A DNA stretch of 49,355 nucleotides from Candidatus Epulonipiscium sp. (GCA_012841565.1 DUUM01000124.1:1-49355), one strand, 5' to 3'. Counted from the stretch's first letter, positions 19,265 through 28,891 are shown. Notes: generated by a model from the letters alone, not told the origin. A program made the numbers and translations.

Positions 19265-19883
19265 GCCTATCCCTCCTTATATCATTTTGACGAAAATAGG
19301 AAGCATAAGGTTCCTTATCCTGCATAATAATGTTTTTCATTTCCCGTCTGGCTCTTGAAATTCTAGATTTCACTGTCCCAAGTGTTATTTCTAATATCCC
19401 TGCTATTTCTTCATAGGATAAGTTTTGCATGTCTCGCAACATCAAAACAACTTTGTGATCTTCACTTAGTTCTTTAAGGGCAGACTCAATAATATCTGCA
19501 TTTTCTTTCTCTAATATTTTTTCCTCTACATTTGCATCCTCATCTATATATTGAGTAGTCATCTCATTCTCTTGTCCCTGCATCGTTTGATCCATAGAAA
19601 AAGTCTCTTTCCCTTTTCGGCGTCTTAATTCATCTAAAGAAGTATTAGTAGCTATTCTGTAAAGCCAAGTACTAAACTTTGATTCTTGATTAAATTGATG
19701 TAATTTTGTATAGGCTTTAATAAATGTTTCTTGTGATAAGTCGTATGTATCTTCTGGGTTATTCACTATTCTATAAATGATGTTGTAAACAATCTTTTCA
19801 TTGGCTATAACCAGCTGTTCAAAAGCATCCATATCACCATTTTTAGCTTTTTCAACTAATAATTTTTCCTGTTCAATTTCCAT
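19254..19883 (-). CDS. ECF sigma factor, SigW/RpoE-like
   Basis: A 209-residue extracytoplasmic-function sigma factor with only regions 2 and 4. Region 2 runs from about residue 25, including NPEDTYDLSQETFIKAY and FSTWLYRIATNTSLDELRRRK. Region 4 begins about 130 with LKELSEDHKVVLMLRDMQNLS and the HTH EIAGILEITLGTVKSRISRARR. About 35 acidic, glutamine-rich residues separate them. Such operons usually self-activate. A palindrome 42-57 bp upstream of the start could be an additional control site. Confidence 0.93.
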   Translation of the reverse strand: MEIEQEKLLVEKAKNGDMDAFEQLVIANEKIVYNIIYRIVNNPEDTYDLSQETFIKAYTKLHQFNQESKFSTWLYRIATNTSLDELRRRKGKETFSMDQTMQGQENEMTTQYIDEDANVEEKILEKENADIIESALKELSEDHKVVLMLRDMQNLSYEEIAGILEITLGTVKSRISRARREMKNIIMQDKEPYASYFRQNDIRRDRHGL

Positions 19884-19924
19884 TTAACCACTCCTTTCTT
19901 TTATAATCGTTCTTATTTATATAC

Positions 19925-19940
19925 TAAAACAATTGTTTTA
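19925..19940. promoter_or_regulatory. Perfect 16-bp palindrome upstream of ECF sigma gene
   Basis: TAAAACAATTGTTTTA is a perfect palindrome about 42 bp upstream of the sigma start. It has no T-run and is AT-rich, so it suits a dimeric repressor or activator better than a terminator. No regulator is identified. Confidence 0.4.
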
Positions 19941-20009
19941 CATAAATTACTTGAACTTAAAAAAATACTGTGTTAGAATAAGCAAGTATTAAATAACGCA
20001 CATAAGTAT

Positions 20010-20092
20010 GCCGATGTGATGGAATGGCAGACATGGTAGACTCAAAATCTACTGGTAGCGATACCGTGCCGGTTCGAGTCCGGCCATCGGTA
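20010..20092 (+). tRNA. tRNA-Leu (anticodon CAA)
   Basis: An 83-base class II tRNA. The acceptor GCCGATG pairs with CATCGGT. The anticodon stem GTAGA/TCTAC encloses the loop CTCAAAA, giving anticodon CAA (reads UUG). There is a long variable arm, and the T arm GCCGG-TTCGAGT-CCGGC is intact. CCA is not encoded. It stands alone on the plus strand between leftward genes. Confidence 0.96.
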
Positions 20093-20102
20093 CTTATTTT
20101 AT

Positions 20103-20160
20103 AAAAACACCTCTAACATATAGTATAAACAACTATACTCCATGTCAGAGGTGTTTTTAT
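20103..20160. terminator. Terminator between tRNA-Leu and NUDIX gene
   Basis: AAAAACACCTCT pairs with AGAGGTGTTTTT, with further inner pairing AGTATA/TATACT, and T-runs on both strands. It serves the tRNA on one side and the NUDIX gene on the other. Confidence 0.88.
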
Positions 20161-20164
20161 AATG

Positions 20165-20605
20165 TTATTTAGACCATTCATTATTTTTTCTCATTTCTAC
20201 ATATGCATTGTAAGCTTTCTTTAGCATTTGTTTTTCATCTGCAAACTTAATTAAATGATATGCCTCATAAAATTTATAGTAGCCCGCATCAACAAAGTAT
20301 TCTTCTCTTTGTGGTTTTGTATAAAAATTAAAAGATTTCATTAAATACCAATGAACCGTTTTATTTATAACTTCGTCTCTTCCATTAAACGAATAATGGC
20401 TTGCCCCCATATACTGCATAATCTCGGCCTCTACACTAGATTCTTCTTTGACTTCTCTAAGGGCTGTCTCTGCATGCTCTTCCCCCGGTTCTACTGTCCC
20501 TTTAGGAAGTACCCAGCCCGTATATCTTTGTTTATATTCTTTATATAATAGCAAAATTTTGCCCTTGTGAATAACCACACCTCCGCAACTAACAGCCTCT
20601 ATCAT
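20165..20605 (-). CDS. NUDIX hydrolase
   Basis: A 146-residue cytosolic NUDIX protein. The Nudix box is in GTVEPGEEHAETALREVKEE (residues about 38-57), but the usual penultimate Gly of the box is Ser (KEESSVEA). The conserved VLPKG stretch precedes it. NUDIX enzymes cleave nucleoside diphosphate derivatives; the substrate here is unknown. GGAGG five bases before the ATG at 20605 favours this start over the ATG at 20617, which overlaps the site. Confidence 0.88.
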   Translation of the reverse strand: MIEAVSCGGVVIHKGKILLLYKEYKQRYTGWVLPKGTVEPGEEHAETALREVKEESSVEAEIMQYMGASHYSFNGRDEVINKTVHWYLMKSFNFYTKPQREEYFVDAGYYKFYEAYHLIKFADEKQMLKKAYNAYVEMRKNNEWSK

Positions 20606-20734
20606 TGGAACCTCCATTTCTACCTTGGTATTTTCTATCTCACTATTTTCTTTCTTAGTATTTCCCGTTTTTTCGTTCTACCATTCTAATACTTGTTAGT
20701 AAAATTATACATCTTTTTATACCTATTTTCAACT

Positions 20735-22144
20735 TTAATCTGCTAGCTTGCAGTTTTTATATTCTTTTATAACTTTATTCGCCACAGATGAGGCACTAGC
20801 ATCCTTACCTGCATTCTCAATAATAACTGCTATTGCTATCTCAGGTGCTTCATCTCCTGCAAATCCTATAAACCAAGAGTGGTCCTTAGATTTTTCATTT
20901 TCTGCTGTTCCAGTTTTACCACCCACATACATATGTGTTACTGCTGCTTTATTACCCGTTCCATTTCGAACAACTTCTACCATCATCGTTTCAATTCTTT
21001 TAGCATCTTCAGAGCTCATTATCTGGCCTACATATTCCGGCAAGTTCTTTGTTTTCACATTTCCCTTTTTATCTTTAGAGTAATCTATGATATAAGGTTT
21101 CATTAACAATCCTTCATTTGCTATAGAAGCTGCAATCATTGCCATATGAATAGGGGTAACTAAGGTTTTTCCTTGCCCTATAGAAGTTGCAGAAAGCTCC
21201 GCATCTGTTGTCTGATCTCCTCGTAACAATTGGCTCTTCGAGTGTTCCATCGAAATCGGAAGGGCTTCATTAAACATATACTTTTCTCCCGTTTTCCGTA
21301 GTTCTTTAGCCCCAACATCCATTCCCATATTAATAAAATAGGTGTTACATGACTGCCTAAAGGCACTGGCTAGGTCAAGCTCACCGTGTACTTTCTCATT
21401 AAAACAACGAATGGTATTATTATCAACTGTAATTTGACCTGTACATGTGTATGATAAATCTGCATCTGGACCATTTTTATCTAAAAAAGCCTGGGTTGTT
21501 ATAATCTTAAATATAGATCCTGGTGGATATAATCCCGAAAAGGCCCTGTTGACAAGAGGTGTGTTTTCATCATCTGTTATGAGTTGTTTCCAGTTTTCCG
21601 AAACCTTATTAGGATCAAAATCTGGTTTTGAAATAAAAGCTTTGATTTTCCCAGTCGAGGATTCTATCATTACAATTGCACCCTTGTGACCTCCTAGTGC
21701 CTCTTGTGCTACTTCTTGAAGCCTGTTATCTATTGTAAGAATAACATCTCTTCCTTCAAATTTTTTATCTTCGAAGGTTCTTCTAAAGATACTTTCTAAA
21801 TTGTAATTGGCCCTTAAAAGTTCAACGTTAGCAAATGCCTCAATACCAGTTTTACCTTCTTGAGTATATCCTACTGCGTGTGCATAGGTGCGTCCTTTAG
21901 GATATTGCCTGGATGCTTTTTCTCCATTCATAATAGTGGTGGCTATTAATTGTCCATCACTTGATAATATATCTCCCCTAACGACCTCATTCTCTATTGG
22001 ATCCATCCTTCTATTGTGGGCATGAATAACGATGTTTTCGCTTTTAAAGATTACGAAATAAGATAAGTAGGATATTAAAATAATAAACATACCCACATAT
22101 ATAAACCCTACATTTGTAATGCTTTTCTTTATTTTTTTATTCAT
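20735..22144 (-). CDS. Penicillin-binding protein (class B transpeptidase)
   Basis: A class B PBP of about 469 residues. One N-terminal membrane anchor (about residues 8-28) is followed by a dimerisation region with RMDPIENEVVRGDILSSDG and a transpeptidase domain. Its motifs are SIFK (catalytic Ser, in YPPGSIFK), SCN, and KTG in GGKTGTAEN. It is shorter than typical FtsI/PBP2 and has no PASTA domains, resembling the PbpA-type partner of FtsW/RodA pairs. GGGAG before the ATG at 22144 favours that start; the ATG at 22168 also has an AAAGGA site and remains possible. Confidence 0.92.
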   Translation of the reverse strand: MNKKIKKSITNVGFIYVGMFIILISYLSYFVIFKSENIVIHAHNRRMDPIENEVVRGDILSSDGQLIATTIMNGEKASRQYPKGRTYAHAVGYTQEGKTGIEAFANVELLRANYNLESIFRRTFEDKKFEGRDVILTIDNRLQEVAQEALGGHKGAIVMIESSTGKIKAFISKPDFDPNKVSENWKQLITDDENTPLVNRAFSGLYPPGSIFKIITTQAFLDKNGPDADLSYTCTGQITVDNNTIRCFNEKVHGELDLASAFRQSCNTYFINMGMDVGAKELRKTGEKYMFNEALPISMEHSKSQLLRGDQTTDAELSATSIGQGKTLVTPIHMAMIAASIANEGLLMKPYIIDYSKDKKGNVKTKNLPEYVGQIMSSEDAKRIETMMVEVVRNGTGNKAAVTHMYVGGKTGTAENEKSKDHSWFIGFAGDEAPEIAIAVIIENAGKDASASSVANKVIKEYKNCKLAD

Positions 22145-22160
22145 ATCAGTTCTCCCATAC

Positions 22161-23531
22161 TCATTCATTAAGATCCTTTTCTATTTCTGGCTCCATATAA
22201 TCTGCCACGTATTGCAATAAGCCAATCATAAGCAGACTCACCATCATAGAGCTTCCTCCGTAACTAATAAATGGCAAGGTTACACCGGTTAAAGGGATTA
22301 ACTTAATGACGCCACCTATTATTAAAATAACCTGTATCCCTAGAATATTAATAATCCCTATTCCAATTAATATTAAAAAATCATGGTTGATCCTTAGCAT
22401 AACGCGGATTCCATATAAGACTAATAATAGGTAAAGAAGAATAACACCAATTGCAAACAAATTTCCAAACTCCTCGCAAATTGCTGCAAAAATAAAATCT
22501 GAGGTTACAATTGGTATTTTATTTGGATATCCCCTTGTTAGTCCACTGCCAAACCATCCCCATGTTCCTATGGCAAACAAGCCTTGTACAATTTGGTATC
22601 CTGTCCCTGAAATATCTTTCCACGGATCATACCATGCCTCTACCCTCACCCTAACATGTGCAAAAAGCTTGTACCCTATGATTGCAGCCATTGCGCCCGA
22701 ACTGATTCCCAGTAAGTATATAGACGCATTACTAGTGGCAACATACAGCATTGTTAAGGTTGTTAAAAAGAATATAAGTCCCCCGCCTAAGTCCCTTTGA
22801 AGGACTAGGCAAAGTATATATCCAGCCGCAGTTAGCATGGGAATAAGAAGTTTTTTATAGTTGGTTTTTGTATTATCCTTCGTTAATAAGGAAGATGATA
22901 GGTAGAGCACAAGCAGCACCTTCACAATCTCGGATGGTTGAAAACCAAACGCTCCTTCACCTTCCCCAATCATAATCCAGTTATTAGCCCCATTACGGCT
23001 CTTGCCTAGAAAAAAGGGCGTTATAATAAATACCCATCCAGCGATGGCATAAATAGTTCTAAATTTAGGATTTATAAGAAACTTTAATACCTTAGGGATA
23101 AAAATTGCAGCCACCAACCCTAGAGCACACCAAATGATTTGTTTGCTAGCTTCCCTATGATTTAATCTTTCAAGCATAATAATACCTGTATTAACCATAA
23201 ATAAAATAATATTATACAGTGGAATTTCTCTACTTCGCTTTGTTAGCCTTAGAATCCACCCCGTTATGGTTACTATCACTATAAATAACACGCCATTTTT
23301 TATAAGCTCTATTCGAATCATCTGATCAGACTGCTTTGCAATCAAAAGAGAATAGCCTGCTAAATTAAAGAAAAAAATACATATATATTGCATTTTAGTT
23401 TTTTGTTTATCTAGCTTTGATAGCTTATAAGGCATGTTATATATAAAAGATGCTGATATATATATAAACACAATCATAAACCCAACAAATATATAGCGAC
23501 TTAATAAAATAAACATATCTAAATAAGCCAT
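22161..23531 (-). CDS. FtsW/RodA/SpoVE family glycan polymerase
   Basis: A 456-residue SEDS protein with about ten or more membrane segments. Conserved motifs are GANNWIMIGEGEGAFGFQPSE-type sequence (about residues 180-200), the catalytic-region LQRDLGGGLIF and VRVEAWYDPWKD, and the C-terminal TGVTLPFISYGGSSMM. SEDS proteins polymerise lipid II and work with a class B PBP; here the partner is the adjoining gene. Whether it serves division, elongation or the spore cortex is not decided by sequence. The roughly 100-residue N-terminal extension before the SEDS core is notable. Confidence 0.93.
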   Translation of the reverse strand: MAYLDMFILLSRYIFVGFMIVFIYISASFIYNMPYKLSKLDKQKTKMQYICIFFFNLAGYSLLIAKQSDQMIRIELIKNGVLFIVIVTITGWILRLTKRSREIPLYNIILFMVNTGIIMLERLNHREASKQIIWCALGLVAAIFIPKVLKFLINPKFRTIYAIAGWVFIITPFFLGKSRNGANNWIMIGEGEGAFGFQPSEIVKVLLVLYLSSSLLTKDNTKTNYKKLLIPMLTAAGYILCLVLQRDLGGGLIFFLTTLTMLYVATSNASIYLLGISSGAMAAIIGYKLFAHVRVRVEAWYDPWKDISGTGYQIVQGLFAIGTWGWFGSGLTRGYPNKIPIVTSDFIFAAICEEFGNLFAIGVILLYLLLVLYGIRVMLRINHDFLILIGIGIINILGIQVILIIGGVIKLIPLTGVTLPFISYGGSSMMVSLLMIGLLQYVADYMEPEIEKDLNE

Positions 23532-23549
23532 GCCTTCTCTCCTTTTTAA

Positions 23550-25916
23550 TTATTCAACGCCTTGGGTAAAATACCTATTCGTATACTCCGCAGTATGCAG
23601 GGTTTCATCTGTATACCAAGAAATGACTTCTTCCACCTGTTCAGAATCTTCTATTGTAAATATAAGGCGCATCGTATGAATCGGAAGTTTTTCAATGCGG
23701 CTCATTTGGTTAGCCAACATAATTGGCTTACTACTTAATATTTGCATTCTACACATTTTACAATTTGTAACAAGGGGATACTCTTCCTCCTTACGATCTG
23801 TCAATTTATAGATGCCATTTAGTTTTCCCTTGTTCTTAGGACATTCCCCATGCCGGCCGATTAAACATTGCTCAGTTGTCATAATAGGTATATGTCCATA
23901 TACCACCATTTCTAAGCACTTCCCACTGGTTTCTTGTATTTCATCGGCCTTTAGCTCTACAGACAAGGTTATGGTATCTGCCCCATAAGATTCCCAGTGA
24001 CATATGTTTTCATTATTAACGACATTTAATGTATAGTCTATTACTTTTTCTTTATTGCTACCCCTTAATTTTTCGAATTGACCATATGTCCTAACGACAT
24101 ATCCATCTATCTCGGAGGCCTCAATACGCACCATTAAATCGTTGTAAAGTTCATAATCTTTTTTCCTTTGGATATGAGGTAAGGCAATATAAATTTTCAC
24201 ACCTTTTGCATGACATGTTTGAATTGCTTTTTCAATATCCATAAAGCTCTGATGGGCAAGTTCAAGGTAAATACTGGTTGCAAACTCCAGGCATGCCTCT
24301 AATTGCTCCGTAGTGCTTACGCTAGCTGTAAAATGCTTCTTCCCATGTGTCTTTGGCGTTTTTATTTTTTTGTCTTCTAGGTATCTTGTGTATCCCCCAC
24401 CATCATATTGGTTGACACCTAATATCTTTGTTATAAGTGCCTGGGTGGCCTCTCTTCTTAGGCCGTTAAGGCTCGCAATCGAAACAAAGACATCAGGATC
24501 ATAATCTAGTGTTACATTAGATGTTTCAAAGGGTGTATTGCCAAACTTCGAAATTTGAGCCCGCAATTTTTCTGGGCTCATAGGGGCATTTTTAGCTTTT
24601 TCAACAATATCTCCCGCAACACTAACTTGAGCCCCATTTTCGTGTATTAATTCTAACTTTATTGGCTGACCCAATTTTATTTGTAAATTTGCTTCTATGA
24701 ATGATTTCCGCATGTTTTTATTATATGATTGTGTGAGTTCTTTTGAAAGCTGATGATCTTTGGAAAGATAGACAGGGTCACCTATTGATATTGGTCCCTT
24801 TATGATTGTCTTTAAAATATCTCCAGCTTCCACTTCTTTAGAAATACCCACTCCAACATGATTATGTGCTTGAGTTAAAACCCCTATCCCATCTCCAGGA
24901 TTTAATTTTTTATTCGTTTTGATTTGGATATTTCCCCCTTTATGGTAGGAAATAACTTCCCCAATAAGTAATCCAATATTCTTAGGACTATCTATTGCCA
25001 TCATAGACTTTCCGGGTTTTTGGCTAAAATAACCTTCTGTAAATCCTCCCCTATTAAAAACTGTTAAAAGTTCATCTTGATCTGCTTGTGTCACTGTATA
25101 CTGTTTTTTTTCTAAAGCTAAGTTAATATATTTGTGATAGATTCTAGCAACTGATGCTATATACTCGGGTCCTTTCATTCTGCCTTCAATTTTAAAAGTA
25201 TCAATGCCCGCCTCAATAAGCTCAGGTATTATGTCCAATGTTTGGACATCTTTTGGGCTCATTAAATAAGAGGAATCATTTTTTGTAATATCAACCCCAT
25301 CTTTGGTAAAAATATAAGGCAATCTACAAGGTTGAGCACACCTCCCCCGGTTCCCACTTCTACCGCCTATTATACTGCTCATTAAACACTGCCCCGAATA
25401 GGAAACGCAAAGAGCCCCGTGGACAAATGTTTCTATTTCTATATCCACTGCCTTCTTAATTACTCTAACTTCCCCTAAAGACAGTTCCCTAGCTAGTACA
25501 ACCCTTTTATACCCGCAGTCTTTTAGAAACTTAACATCGTACTGACTATGAGCGCTCATTTGAGTACTGGCATGAAGTGCCATACCCTTAAAATATTTGT
25601 TAATCACTCTAGCGACGCCAAAGTCTTGAACAATAATTGCGTCTACTCCTATGACACTTAACTGGTGTATATATAATGCAAAATCATCCATTTCTTTGTT
25701 TTTGACTAAGGTATTAACCGTCACATACACTTTTATATTTCTAAGCTTTGCATATTCCACTATTTCTTTTAATTCATCTGTATCTAAATTTTGAGCAAAC
25801 TGCCTAGCACTAAATTGTTTACCCCCTACGTATACTGCATTAGCGCCATTTTCAATGGCCGCATAAAAACTTTCTCTTCTCCCTACTGGGGCAAGTAATT
25901 CTGGTCTTTTTGACAT
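23550..25916 (-). CDS. U32 family peptidase-like protein with DUF3656
   Basis: A 788-residue protein. The N-terminal U32 domain begins ELLAPVGRRESFYAAIENGA and carries the signature ETFVHGALCVSYSGQCLMS followed by GNRGRCAQPCRLPY (residues about 163-200), with the conserved cysteines. A DUF3656-like middle and a second U32-like C-terminal part with a cysteine cluster (MVTNCKMCRMQ-like, about residue 727) follow. The family includes RlhA, which hydroxylates 23S rRNA, so RNA modification is a real alternative to proteolysis. It is 19 bp upstream of the ftsW/rodA-type gene. Confidence 0.9.
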   Translation of the reverse strand: MSKRPELLAPVGRRESFYAAIENGANAVYVGGKQFSARQFAQNLDTDELKEIVEYAKLRNIKVYVTVNTLVKNKEMDDFALYIHQLSVIGVDAIIVQDFGVARVINKYFKGMALHASTQMSAHSQYDVKFLKDCGYKRVVLARELSLGEVRVIKKAVDIEIETFVHGALCVSYSGQCLMSSIIGGRSGNRGRCAQPCRLPYIFTKDGVDITKNDSSYLMSPKDVQTLDIIPELIEAGIDTFKIEGRMKGPEYIASVARIYHKYINLALEKKQYTVTQADQDELLTVFNRGGFTEGYFSQKPGKSMMAIDSPKNIGLLIGEVISYHKGGNIQIKTNKKLNPGDGIGVLTQAHNHVGVGISKEVEAGDILKTIIKGPISIGDPVYLSKDHQLSKELTQSYNKNMRKSFIEANLQIKLGQPIKLELIHENGAQVSVAGDIVEKAKNAPMSPEKLRAQISKFGNTPFETSNVTLDYDPDVFVSIASLNGLRREATQALITKILGVNQYDGGGYTRYLEDKKIKTPKTHGKKHFTASVSTTEQLEACLEFATSIYLELAHQSFMDIEKAIQTCHAKGVKIYIALPHIQRKKDYELYNDLMVRIEASEIDGYVVRTYGQFEKLRGSNKEKVIDYTLNVVNNENICHWESYGADTITLSVELKADEIQETSGKCLEMVVYGHIPIMTTEQCLIGRHGECPKNKGKLNGIYKLTDRKEEEYPLVTNCKMCRMQILSSKPIMLANQMSRIEKLPIHTMRLIFTIEDSEQVEEVISWYTDETLHTAEYTNRYFTQGVE

Positions 25917-25951
25917 AATTTCTTCTCTTTTCTATTATAGATATGACAATA

Positions 25952-25974
25952 AAAGCGAAGTAATATTACTTCGC
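25952..25974 (-). terminator. Terminator overlapping the zapA stop
   Basis: GCGAAGTAAT pairs with ATTACTTCGC as a perfect inverted repeat, followed on the minus strand by TTTTATTG. It partly lies inside the last codons of zapA. Confidence 0.8.
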
Positions 25975-26319
25975 CTCTAATCGTAATCTTGTTAATTCAA
26001 TTTGTAATTCTGATATTTTATCTTTTAAGGCAGCATTCTCTTTTTCAAGCTTATTGAACTCATTATAAAATCCATTGTTTTCTAGATCCTGTTCTTTTAT
26101 CCTGTTTTCAGCCTTTAGAAAATCATCTGCTATATTGATAGATGTTAGCATTGCCACTTGAGTCGTACTCATTCGATTACTTATATCTAATTTTTTTACA
26201 TCTCTTATAACACTATCAATATAAGAGGCTACGCGCTGCATATGTTCAATGGACTCATTTCCTTGTAGCACATACAAAGCTCCTCCAATGATTACCTCTA
26301 TTTTATTTTTTTTCTCCAT
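25966..26319 (-). CDS. zapA: Cell division protein ZapA
   Basis: A 117-residue FtsZ-associated protein that bundles FtsZ filaments. The N-terminal domain has KIEVIIGGALYVLQGNESIEHMQRVASYID, typical of ZapA. The C-terminal half is a coiled coil (about residues 65-115). The frame is open to 26379, but GGGGTG before the ATG at 26319 and the family start support the shorter form. Confidence 0.9.
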   Translation of the reverse strand: MEKKNKIEVIIGGALYVLQGNESIEHMQRVASYIDSVIRDVKKLDISNRMSTTQVAMLTSINIADDFLKAENRIKEQDLENNGFYNEFNKLEKENAALKDKISELQIELTRLRLEAK

Positions 26320-26398
26320 TGGTAGCACCCCATCATTTTTTATATTACCCATTACCCTATTATGCATTGATTGTATCATGTCACTAATTTTAATACAA

Positions 26399-26424
26399 TA
26401 AAAACGCCATAATTTATGGCGTTT
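26399..26424 (-). terminator. Terminator after ruvB
   Basis: AAACGCCATAA pairs with TTATGGCGTTT; the minus strand continues into TTTTTATTG. It lies 4 bp past the ruvB stop. Confidence 0.85.
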
Positions 26425-26427
26425 CGT

Positions 26428-27432
26428 CTAATTTTGCTCTGGAACAGGTAAACCCATATGTTTATAGCCATGTGGCGTCAGCATACGACCTCTTGGGGTG
26501 CGTTGTAAAAGACCCATTTGTATCAGGTATGGCTCATATACATCTTCTATTGTATCACTCTCTTCACCTATACCCGCCGCTAGGGTATCTAAGCCTACTG
26601 GCCCTCCGTTAAAACGGTTCACAATCAGGTCCATAATCTTTCTATCTATTTCATCTAAACCACAATGATCAATATGAAGATGCTCAAGGGCCTTATTTGC
26701 AACATCTAAGGTTATCTCACTATCATATTTAACCATTGCAATATCACGTACTCTTCTTAGAAGACGGTTTGCAATTCTAGGGGTTCCGCGTCCTCTTCTT
26801 GCAATTTCATGTGCCCCCTCATCATCTATCTCGACTTGAAGTATACCGCTTGCACGCTTTACAATTTGTGTTAGTTCATCTTCTCCGTAATATTCTAGGC
26901 GCTGTATAATCCCAAATCGATCCCTAAGAGGAGGTGTTAGTAGCCCTGCTCTGGTTGTAGCACCCACTAGTGTAAATTGTGGTAAGTCTAGTCTAATGGA
27001 TTTAGCACTAGGCCCTTTCCCAACAACTATGTCGATTGTATAATCTTCCATAGCTGGGTACAAAATTTCCTCAACATGCCTACTCATACGATGAATTTCA
27101 TCTATAAACAGTAAATCTCCATCGTTTAAATTATTTAAAATAGCGGCCATATCACCTGGTTTTTCTATAGCCGGCCCTGATGTAATTTTAATATTAACAC
27201 CCATTTCATAGGCTATTATGGATGCTAACGTTGTTTTACCAAGCCCTGGTGGCCCATATAATAAAACATGATCTAGTTGCTCTTTTCTTTGAATTGCCGC
27301 CGCTATAAAAATACGCAGATTTTCTTTTGCTTTATATTGCCCAATATAATCATCTAGCTTTTGTGGGCGAATATTGGATTCTATTTCCATATCTTCTACC
27401 CGTAAATCAGCGCAAATCATTCCCCTATCCAT
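26428..27432 (-). CDS. ruvB: Holliday junction branch migration ATPase RuvB
   Basis: A 334-residue AAA+ motor that drives branch migration with RuvA. Motifs: [11 protein letters not shown] at about 23, Walker [13 protein letters not shown] at about 60, Walker [11 protein letters not shown] at about 106, sensor GATTRAG at about 157, and a C-terminal winged helix ending [16 protein letters not shown] at 27441 is possible, but AGGTG six bases before the ATG at 27432 fits better. It follows ruvA closely, under the same SOS boxes. Confidence 0.95.
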   Translation of the reverse strand: MDRGMICADLRVEDMEIESNIRPQKLDDYIGQYKAKENLRIFIAAAIQRKEQLDHVLLYGPPGLGKTTLASIIAYEMGVNIKITSGPAIEKPGDMAAILNNLNDGDLLFIDEIHRMSRHVEEILYPAMEDYTIDIVVGKGPSAKSIRLDLPQFTLVGATTRAGLLTPPLRDRFGIIQRLEYYGEDELTQIVKRASGILQVEIDDEGAHEIARRGRGTPRIANRLLRRVRDIAMVKYDSEITLDVANKALEHLHIDHCGLDEIDRKIMDLIVNRFNGGPVGLDTLAAGIGEESDTIEDVYEPYLIQMGLLQRTPRGRMLTPHGYKHMGLPVPEQN

Positions 27433-27448
27433 ATTATTCACCTACTTT

Positions 27449-28045
27449 TTATATTGTGGCCAGTACCTTCAAAGCTTTTTTAAGTATTTCTTCTACTTCC
27501 ATACCTTCAGTGTATACTCGTTTTACCACGTCCATAGCATCCATTCTTGCATATCCTAACGTTCCTAGTGCATCAATTGCATCCCCAGTGTGACTTGTAT
27601 TTTGACCATTTTCTGGTTCTTCTGGTAGAGCAAATATATCGGCTGCACTAAATTTATCCTTTAGCTCAAGAACCATACGTTGAGCTGTCTTAGGACCGAT
27701 CCCCGGCACTGTGGTCAAAGATTTTATATCTTTCGAAATAACAGCATTAATAATCTCATTTGGCGTAAGCCCTGATAGTATATTCATAGCCGCCTTAGGC
27801 CCAATGCCATTAACTGTTAATATTTCTTCAAACATCTCTTTTTCTTGGGTGGTAATAAAGCCATATAAGATACGTGCATCTTCCCTCACATGATCATAGG
27901 TATGTATTTTAACCTCATTCTCACAGGGCGGCAATTTTAAACTTAAAGACTGTGGCATTAAAATTTCGTAGCCTATCCCTTGAACATCTACAATAACATT
28001 TTTTTCTGTAATATTTTTCAGTATTCCTTTTATATATATAATCAA
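27449..28045 (-). CDS. ruvA: Holliday junction DNA-binding protein RuvA
   Basis: A 198-residue protein that binds Holliday junctions as a tetramer. It has an N-terminal OB fold (MIIYIKGILKNITEKNVIVDVQGIGYE), two helix-hairpin-helix motifs (VNGIGPKAAMNIL and VPGIGPKTAQRMVLELK) and a C-terminal RuvB-binding domain. The start is a TTG with GGAGG ten bases upstream; no ATG fits. It heads the ruvAB operon. Confidence 0.95.
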   Translation of the reverse strand: MIIYIKGILKNITEKNVIVDVQGIGYEILMPQSLSLKLPPCENEVKIHTYDHVREDARILYGFITTQEKEMFEEILTVNGIGPKAAMNILSGLTPNEIINAVISKDIKSLTTVPGIGPKTAQRMVLELKDKFSAADIFALPEEPENGQNTSHTGDAIDALGTLGYARMDAMDVVKRVYTEGMEVEEILKKALKVLATI

Positions 28046-28073
28046 GAATAGTCACCCTCCTAATTTCATTTAA

Positions 28074-28108
28074 GAACATCCGTTCATTTCATTTGAGAAC
28101 ATCCGTTC
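28074..28108 (-). promoter_or_regulatory. Two LexA/DinR SOS boxes upstream of ruvAB
   Basis: GAACATCCGTTC occurs twice, at 28074-28085 and 28097-28108, 23 bp apart. Both match the Gram-positive SOS box core GAAC-N4-GTTC and share the same inner four bases. They lie 29-63 bp upstream of ruvA, so LexA should repress ruvAB until DNA damage. They are also upstream of the divergent sigK, at a greater distance. Confidence 0.92.
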
Positions 28109-28225
28109 TTATCTTACTATACACTTAACAAACTGTAAAGGCTAATATATTTAAAAGTAATGGAACTATAAATAAGCACTCCCCATAAGATGTATATGAG
28201 CCCTATTTGTTGGAGGTGCAGCTTT

Positions 28226-28891
28226 ATGCTAGCCTTGTGCGTTAACTTTTCGTATTTTTCAAGTATGACATCTTTTCCACAACCCCTAACTGCCGACTTA
28301 GAAAGAAAACATTTACAACTGTATAAAGAAGGCAATTTGGAATCTAAAGGTATTTTAATCGAGCATAACCTAAGACTAGTCGCACATATTGTAAAAAAAT
28401 ATAGTAATTTTAGCAAAGATACCGATGATCTTATTTCAATTGGTACCATTGGATTAATTAAAGGTATCTCATCCTTTAATATTGATAAAGGGACGCGTTT
28501 AGCAACATATGCAGCCCGTTGCATTGAAAATGAGGTTTTAATGAATATAAGAGCTACAAAAAAACAAAAAAATGAAATTTCACTTCAAGCTCCTATTGGC
28601 ACTGATAAGGAGGGAAATGAAATCAGTTTGCTTGATGTTTTATGTAACGAAACTGATTCTGTGTTAGATGTAGTTGGACTTAATATCGAACTAAAGAAAT
28701 TATACGATAAAATGAAACATACCCTTGATCCAAGAGAGGCACAGGTCATCCAAATGCGTTATGGGTTAGATAATAAGAAAGAAAAAACACAAAGAGAAAT
28801 AGCCGACATACTTGATATTTCAAGGTCATATGTTTCTAGAATCGAAAAAAAAGCCCTAAAAAAATTGAGCTTAGAGTTGGATAAGGAATAA
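28226..28891 (+). CDS. sigK: Sporulation sigma factor SigK, uninterrupted
   Basis: A 221-residue late mother-cell sigma factor. The N-terminal pro-like sequence (MLALCVNFSYFSSMTSFPQPL) precedes LIEHNLRLVAHIVKKYSN, DLISIGTIGLIKGI and ATYAARCIENEVLMNIRA (region 2), and a region 4 HTH with REIADILDISRSYVSRIEKKALKKL. GGAGGTG seven bases before the ATG at 28226 fixes the start; the upstream ATG at 28190 lacks a site. The gene is whole, with no skin-type insertion. It is divergent from ruvAB. Confidence 0.94.
   Translation: MLALCVNFSYFSSMTSFPQPLTADLERKHLQLYKEGNLESKGILIEHNLRLVAHIVKKYSNFSKDTDDLISIGTIGLIKGISSFNIDKGTRLATYAARCIENEVLMNIRATKKQKNEISLQAPIGTDKEGNEISLLDVLCNETDSVLDVVGLNIELKKLYDKMKHTLDPREAQVIQMRYGLDNKKEKTQREIADILDISRSYVSRIEKKALKKLSLELDKE

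Noticed and set aside
28117..28524. 135-codon minus-strand frame opposite sigK
   Set aside because: Shadow of sigK; no ribosome binding site.
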